A program made the position numbers and the translations under genes. DNA of 64,000 nt from Pararge aegeria (Eukaryota > Arthropoda > Insecta > Lepidoptera > Nymphalidae). Each line of letters starts with the position of its first letter. The stretch's first letter is position 1. Under the pieces are notes generated by a model. That model searched no databases and was not told where the DNA came from. It saw only the letters and a list, made by a program, of their open reading frames with translations. The stretch covers positions 3,100,001 through 3,164,000 of the forward strand of contig NC_053205.1 in the NCBI RefSeq assembly GCF_905163445.1. The letters are read 5' to 3'. Below are positions 59,563 through 64,000 of this stretch, one piece after another.

Positions 59563-61826
59563 ATGGATCGTAAAAAGAAGTGTGCACTTTTGTTATTGCT
59601 TAGGAGATACAGGAAAGAGAAACAAAGAAGATTTTGGGTTCATCCATTTATTACTATTATGAATCCCGATGGGAACTATTTTCATCAAAAATATGAAGCT
59701 TTGAAAACCGACGAAAAAAAATTTTTTGATGATTTTAGAATGAGCATATCTTCATTCGAAGAACTTTTAAGTTTATTATCACCATATCTTCAGAAACGAT
59801 CGTACAAGGGGAGAATTCCTGTTATGCCTCTGGAAATGATTGGCCTCACTATCCGGTAAGTAAAGTAAAAACAAAAGTTAATTGTTTACATTCGTTTTTA
59901 TTGAAAGAAGAGTCCCAAATATTACATTCAACTAAACGAAAAATCATAGTCTTCTTCCGTTGAATGTGTGCTTATTATGCTTGAGTTAGAAAAATCATTA
60001 CTAGGTGAATCAATTTGATCTGGTATGTTAGATGAATGTGAACGTATCAATGGCGATTGTTGAGATGTTGTAAAATGTTGAGTCTGACATCCAACCTGGA
60101 AGTTGGTATTCGGATAGTAGTAGCCTTGAGGTTGATGCAATTCTGTTAAAATTTGAAGAACTCTGCTTTGAAATATTAATGTTTTATTGTCATCTAATCT
60201 TTCAAGTGATGGTAGAATACCTTTAAAAAAAGATATGTGCCTATTCTCGGGTTCCTTTAAAATCTTTACAATTTCGTCTTCAAAATTATTATCAACCTTC
60301 TTTCTTTTTGGTGGCTGCTTTTGGTAACGTTTTTCAGATGTACCTTCTGGATTACCTTGCTCATTTTCTGTTTCATTTATACTGGTAGTGGTCTCATTTT
60401 GTAAATTTTTCTTAAGAAATTGTAATTGTTTGTAAAGATGGTATTCTTTTATTTTTTTTGATCCAGATCCTGACCTACTTGCATCTTTGAGTTTCTTTTC
60501 ATATTTATTAAAGGTATCTTTAATCCCCCTCCATCTTTGTATCACTGAATTACCTGCAAAAAAAAGTAATCTATATATATAAAAGGAGAAGGTGACTGAC
60601 TGACTGACTGACTGATTGACTGACTGACTGACTGACTGACTGACTGACATATCAACGCAGGGCCTAAACTATAAGGGCTAGAAACTTGAAATTTTGCACA
60701 GGGGTTCCTTTTATAGCGTAGGAGAGCACTAAGAAAGGATTTTTGAAAATTCACCCCCTAAGGGGGTAAAACGGGGGTGCGAAGTTAGTATGAAACTTTG
60801 CCGTTTTTGAAGTCAAGTGGGTAACCCGAACGCGGGTACGTCGTTAATGGGTCTAATTCTACGCGAGCGAAGCTGCGGGCGTCCACTAGTTGTTATATAA
60901 ATTAATCCTTATTTTTTTTTAATTTATATTACAGATTCCTAGCAACCGGAAATGAAATCAGAACTATACATTTAGATTATTATCGTGGAGTAAGTACAGT
61001 TGCTAAGATAATACGATTAGTTTGTAGCGCAATATGGAAACATTGTTTAAATGCAAACATACCAAAAATAACGCAACAGCTGTTTGAAGAAATTGCTGCA
61101 GACTTTGCCAAGTAGGCCAACTTCCCTAATTGTATTGGAGCCGTTGATGGGAAACACATTCGTATTCGTAGTCCTCCGAACAGTGGATCACTTTTTTTTA
61201 ATTACAAGGGCTACACTTCAATTGTTTTGTTGGCTATTGTTGACTCGAAATACAGATTCATCTATGTGGACATAGGAGCATACGGAAAGGAAAGCGACTC
61301 CACTATTTTCCACAACACGAAACTGTACGACTTACAGATTAGAGGGGACTTGCCTACACCAATATCGAGGCCGTTACCGGGCTTTCAAGAACCGGTTCCA
61401 TTTGTTTTTGTCGGAGATGAAGCTTTTTCTATTTCGAATAATGTCATGCGCCCTTATTCAGGCAAGCATTTGTCTGTTAAACAAAGAGTATTCAACTACC
61501 GTTTGAGTAGGGCAAGAAGATATGTCGAGTGTGCTTTCGGTATACTGGCCAATAAGTGGCGAATATTTCACCGGCCCATTAACGTCTCATATGATTTTGC
61601 AATAGACATTGTCAAGGCTTGTTGCATATTACATAATTTTGTACTTAATCGTGATGGATTAGAAACTCCTGTTGAAATGGTCATAGATGATTCCGAACTA
61701 CAACTACCAATCCAACAACGGTTGAATGTAGGTAGTCAGGTAAATGCAAATATTATAAGAAACGAATATTCGGATTACTTTACTAGTGAAGTTGGGGCAT
61801 TAAGCTGGCAACTACAAAAAATTTAA
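59563..61826 (+). pseudogene. Harbinger 2 transposase with one premature stop
   Basis: Read as join(59563..59855,60935..61826), 395 codons. Exon 1 ends ATCCG|gtaagt, and exon 2 follows atattacag; the split Arg codon reads into FLATGNEIRTIH. The DDE nuclease motifs are all present: GAVDGKH, FVGDEAFSI and RRYVECAFG. An in-frame TAG at 61,113-61,115, between ADFAK and ANFPNC, is the only lesion seen; it could be a single G-to-A change. Without it the protein would look complete. The C-terminus GALSWQLQKI is normal for the family. A second ATG after the stop does not restore the first catalytic region's upstream domain. Confidence 0.85.
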
Positions 61827-62087
61827 GAATAATGTATAGATTATTTGATTTCTATGTAGTTTATGTAAAAAGTAAAAAGAAATTGTAATAAATGTATTTG
61901 TCTACTTACCAAGTTTAGTTTTTTCATTGTTTTCTTTTTCCTCGAAATTAGGAAATAAACTTTTACATACTTTCTTCCAAGCTTCTTGCTTGAAGAATTT
62001 ATTTTTGTAATCTTCGTTACTAGTGTCCCAAAGAACAGGGTGCTCCTCAATCAGTGATATAAGAAAATCAACGTCGTACTCAGTCAT
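59928..62087 (-). CDS. Harbinger 2 MADF-domain protein, two exons
   Basis: Read as complement(join(59928..60553,61910..62087)), 267 aa. Exon 1 (MTEYDVDFLISLIEEHPVLW ..., then AWKKVCKSLF) ends AAACTTG|gtaagt. Exon 2 follows tttttttgcag and completes the MADF fold (VIQRWRGIKDTFNKYEKKL). A KRKK-type basic region, a PSLERLDDNKTLIFQSRVLQ helix and an acidic end (STEEDYDF) follow. The frame is intact, unlike the partner transposase. The Helitron-like element at 60,570-60,889 ends only 16 bases before the exon 2 acceptor. Confidence 0.8.
60570..60889 (+). mobile_element. Helitron-like element inside the Harbinger 2 intron
   Basis: 320 bp, starting TCTATATATATAAAAGGAGA after A and ending GCGGGCGTCCACTAG before T. 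It contains about 13 GACT-type units (60,594-60,648). An acgc...gcgt pairing near the 3' end could form the expected hairpin. Non-coding. Confidence 0.7.
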
Positions 62088-62203
62088 TTTTTTACTTTAA
62101 AGTGTACGTCTTTCCCAAACGCTGTCTCAGAGCGAACTAAAAATGGCGTCAACAAATGTGACGAAACATCGCAGGAATGCGCGATGCGAATCAATTCGCA
62201 AGT

Positions 62204-63316
62204 AAGTGGCGAAGTCGGACCAGCGTGCCTTTTTGGTATTGTACCCTCCGCGTTTTTACCGGCTCCAAAGGTTTTAGTGCCGTTTCCAGCTGGAGGTCAA
62301 GGGTTATCGCGTTATGGTCCGATGTTGTGCTACTTCGATCCACTTTCCACACTTGGATCCTGCCCAGCAGGGATGCACGCGGTGACGTCAACTTTACTCG
62401 TGCATAGTTTATCTCTGTGCATTTCGAATGGTTGGTGTATTCCCGGTGTTTAGGATCTGGAGATCCATGCTATTCAAAAAGGCGGTGTATGCGGCTCCTC
62501 TGGGGCTTTCTGAGTCACTTCCCCACCATGGACTCCAGGCGTTTACGTCTCCTCCCACTACGAGGTTATCGGTTCCCAGACTAAGACACGCAGATTGCGT
62601 GCGCATAGTCTCGGTGATCAGCTGGGGGTCTTGAATAACCTCCAGATGGTCGCCGAAGACTATTATTGCCGCCTTTACTCGCTTCTGGCAGTTCAGAGTG
62701 CACTGGATGACTCTCGTGCCGGGTTGTTGTTTCGGTGTCCCGGTCTTTCCACGTATGGTTCTTGGACCAGGGCTACCGAAATCCCTTTCCCTTCGTCGCC
62801 GTCTCTAGCAGTTCCGCCGTTGCTAGTTTGGAGCGCTGTAGATTGGCCTTGATGAACCAGATCTGTCCCAGCGCGTTTTGCCCTTTTGTGTCTATTGAGG
62901 TGCCCCTAGCAGAGATATGAAATGTCTGACCTTTAGCAGCAGGTCTTCCGTTTTGCCTCAGGATCCTCTCACACATTTCCTCGTCCGTGTGGTATGCCAG
63001 AACGTCCTTCACCTTGGCAAGGGGATTTTTCGCCTTCGCTTCTTCGACTTTGAGGTGTTTGCAGTCGCGCGTGCCACCTTCGCTTCTTCGACTTTGAGAT
63101 GTTTGCAGTCGCGCGTGTCTTTTTTAATTGCTGCCAAGTCCTCTTTTGTGCTGCAGCTGAGGATAACCTTTTTGTTTCTCCCCGTCCGGATACGGTCCAC
63201 TTTGGCGCAGAATTTTTTCTGTTCCAGCGCCACCCTGATAGTCTCGATGACGATGAGGGTTTTAGAAATATCTAAAATACAAAGTCTTAAATATATGGGT
63301 TTATTGTAAAATATTT
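62204..63316 (-). pseudogene. R1-type LINE relic, gag end and endonuclease
   Basis: Minus strand, from the 5' side: a lysine/arginine-rich gag remnant (63,009-63,316), then gag end and ORF2 start (IWFIKANLQRSKLATAELL). The EEP endonuclease follows (VVGGDVNAWSPWWGSDS at 62,409-62,606; RSSTTSDHNAITLDL at 62,191-62,391). Frames are broken. RT motifs that should follow are missing at the Harbinger boundary. Confidence 0.75.
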
Positions 63317-64000
63317 TCATTTTTTAAGTTGAATAGCGACAAAATTTTTTGAGAATATTGAAAGGCTATGAATCTCAGGTCTCGCAATAAGTTTTTGAGC
63401 ACCTCTGACTTTACCCCAATGCATACATAATTTAACATCCACTCGTTTTTCAATGTTTTCCATAGTTTTCCCAAATATTGAATTATTTATTAGTTTATAA
63501 AAGTCTTTTTCAAAATCGGAATGAGCAGATGTACGTAGTTTTGTATTTAAATCAATATATTTTTGTAACCAAGGACTCTGTTGAAATTTTAAAATTCTAT
63601 GGACATTTTTTAGTTTTAACCCCATTTCAAGAGATTGTTTAAGGTTTCTGTAATGAATTACATATTTATTTTTATCATATAAATTTGGAACTAATTTTAA
63701 ATGCTTGCTCCCGGGATCCAGCTAAAATATTCTCTGGGCATAGTGGAAAATCGGAATGCAGATCATGCAAATCTTGTGGATATTCTAAATCGACTTCAAG
63801 AATATATCCTACATCAGAATCAATTGGAATATTAAAATCAGTATTACAATCCACCCATTCAAAACCACCCGTAGGAAGATACTGAGACATAGCCCAACCA
63901 TATAAATTGTTAGCATCTAAGTACGTAATATAAGATGATTGAACTTTCTCATCAAAGTTTGGCATAAATTTATTATTAGCTTGTGCATAACGGTTGCTGC
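63317..64000 (-). pseudogene. Polinton/Maverick DNA polymerase B fragment
   Basis: Minus strand. 63,965-63,675 encodes the palm start of a protein-primed family B polymerase (YITYLDANNLYGWAMSQYLP), and 63,625-63,317 encodes the following region (DFEKDFYKLINNSIFGKTME). A one-base frameshift in an A-run near 63,700 separates them; the sequence between reads on in the second frame. It is cut at the window edge and by the R1 relic at 63,317. Polintons are large self-replicating transposons related to DNA viruses; no other Polinton gene is visible here. Confidence 0.85.

Larger units (their letters stand above)
59410..62203. mobile_element. PIF/Harbinger transposon 2
   Basis: Same architecture as Harbinger 1 but a different subfamily. 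Ends are approximate: left actgcgatgcgacgcgatgc near 59,411, and right gcgatgcgaatcaattcgca near 62,180-62,200, which is an imperfect inverted match. It is inserted in an R1 LINE relic. A Helitron-like element sits in the intron shared by both genes. Confidence 0.75.

Noticed and set aside
62191..62606. Host endonuclease gene
   Set aside because: Motif order and the adjoining gag-like sequence identify a broken R1 LINE.

Overview
The window looks like one repeat-dense stretch of an insect nuclear genome, most probably a butterfly or moth. The grounds are the transposon families: RTE, Jockey and R1 LINEs, tRNA-headed SINEs of the kind common in butterflies, Helitron-like elements that begin TC and end CAGCTAG before T, PIF/Harbinger, piggyBac, Merlin and Polinton pieces. 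Nothing bacterial is visible. All identifications come from reading the sequence; no database search was run.

Layout. 1-36,907 is dominated by an AT-rich satellite with a 17-bp monomer (consensus CTTAAGTATATAATGTA), about 26 kb in four blocks. The first block (to 7,540) ends in a G-rich derivative of the monomer and a nearly intact RTE LINE (7,617-11,002). It is followed by a Helitron-like element and the only likely host gene seen, a two-exon small protein (12,590-14,481). From 15,133 the window's own first 3 kb recurs almost perfectly. Between about 20,305 and 36,465 an 8,069-bp segment is present twice in tandem, each copy carrying the same 5'-truncated Jockey LINE.

36,908-45,100 is unique-looking DNA full of SINE, Helitron, Jockey and MITE remains, with a perfect 22-bp hairpin at 44,581. 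45,120-51,300 is a nest of elements: a decayed IS630/mariner-like transposase (minus strand) is interrupted by an RTE fragment and by a piggyBac transposon, and the piggyBac transposase is itself split by a 2,704-bp insert. The insert has two long overlapping same-strand reading frames, a palindromic hairpin and a TATA box, arranged like the left end of a densovirus (insect parvovirus). It is organised as about 1.5 head-to-tail copies of a 1,844-bp unit. I regard this as the most interesting object in the window.

51,680-52,160 holds a 144-bp tandem repeat containing short CCTAA (telomere-type) runs. 52,203-53,367 is an apparently intact two-exon Merlin transposase. 54,908-58,010 is a complete PIF/Harbinger transposon whose transposase and MADF-domain protein lie on opposite strands with each gene's exon inside the other's intron. 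A second Harbinger with the same layout (about 59,410-62,203) has one premature stop, carries a Helitron in its shared intron, and sits inside an R1-type LINE relic. The window ends in a frameshifted Polinton DNA polymerase B fragment (63,317-64,000).

The genes do not form one pathway. The window is a record of repeated transposon, satellite and viral insertion around one small host gene. Several parts (8,069-bp repeat, 15,132-bp repeat, duplicated viral segment) are so similar that they are either very recent or partly assembly-dependent.
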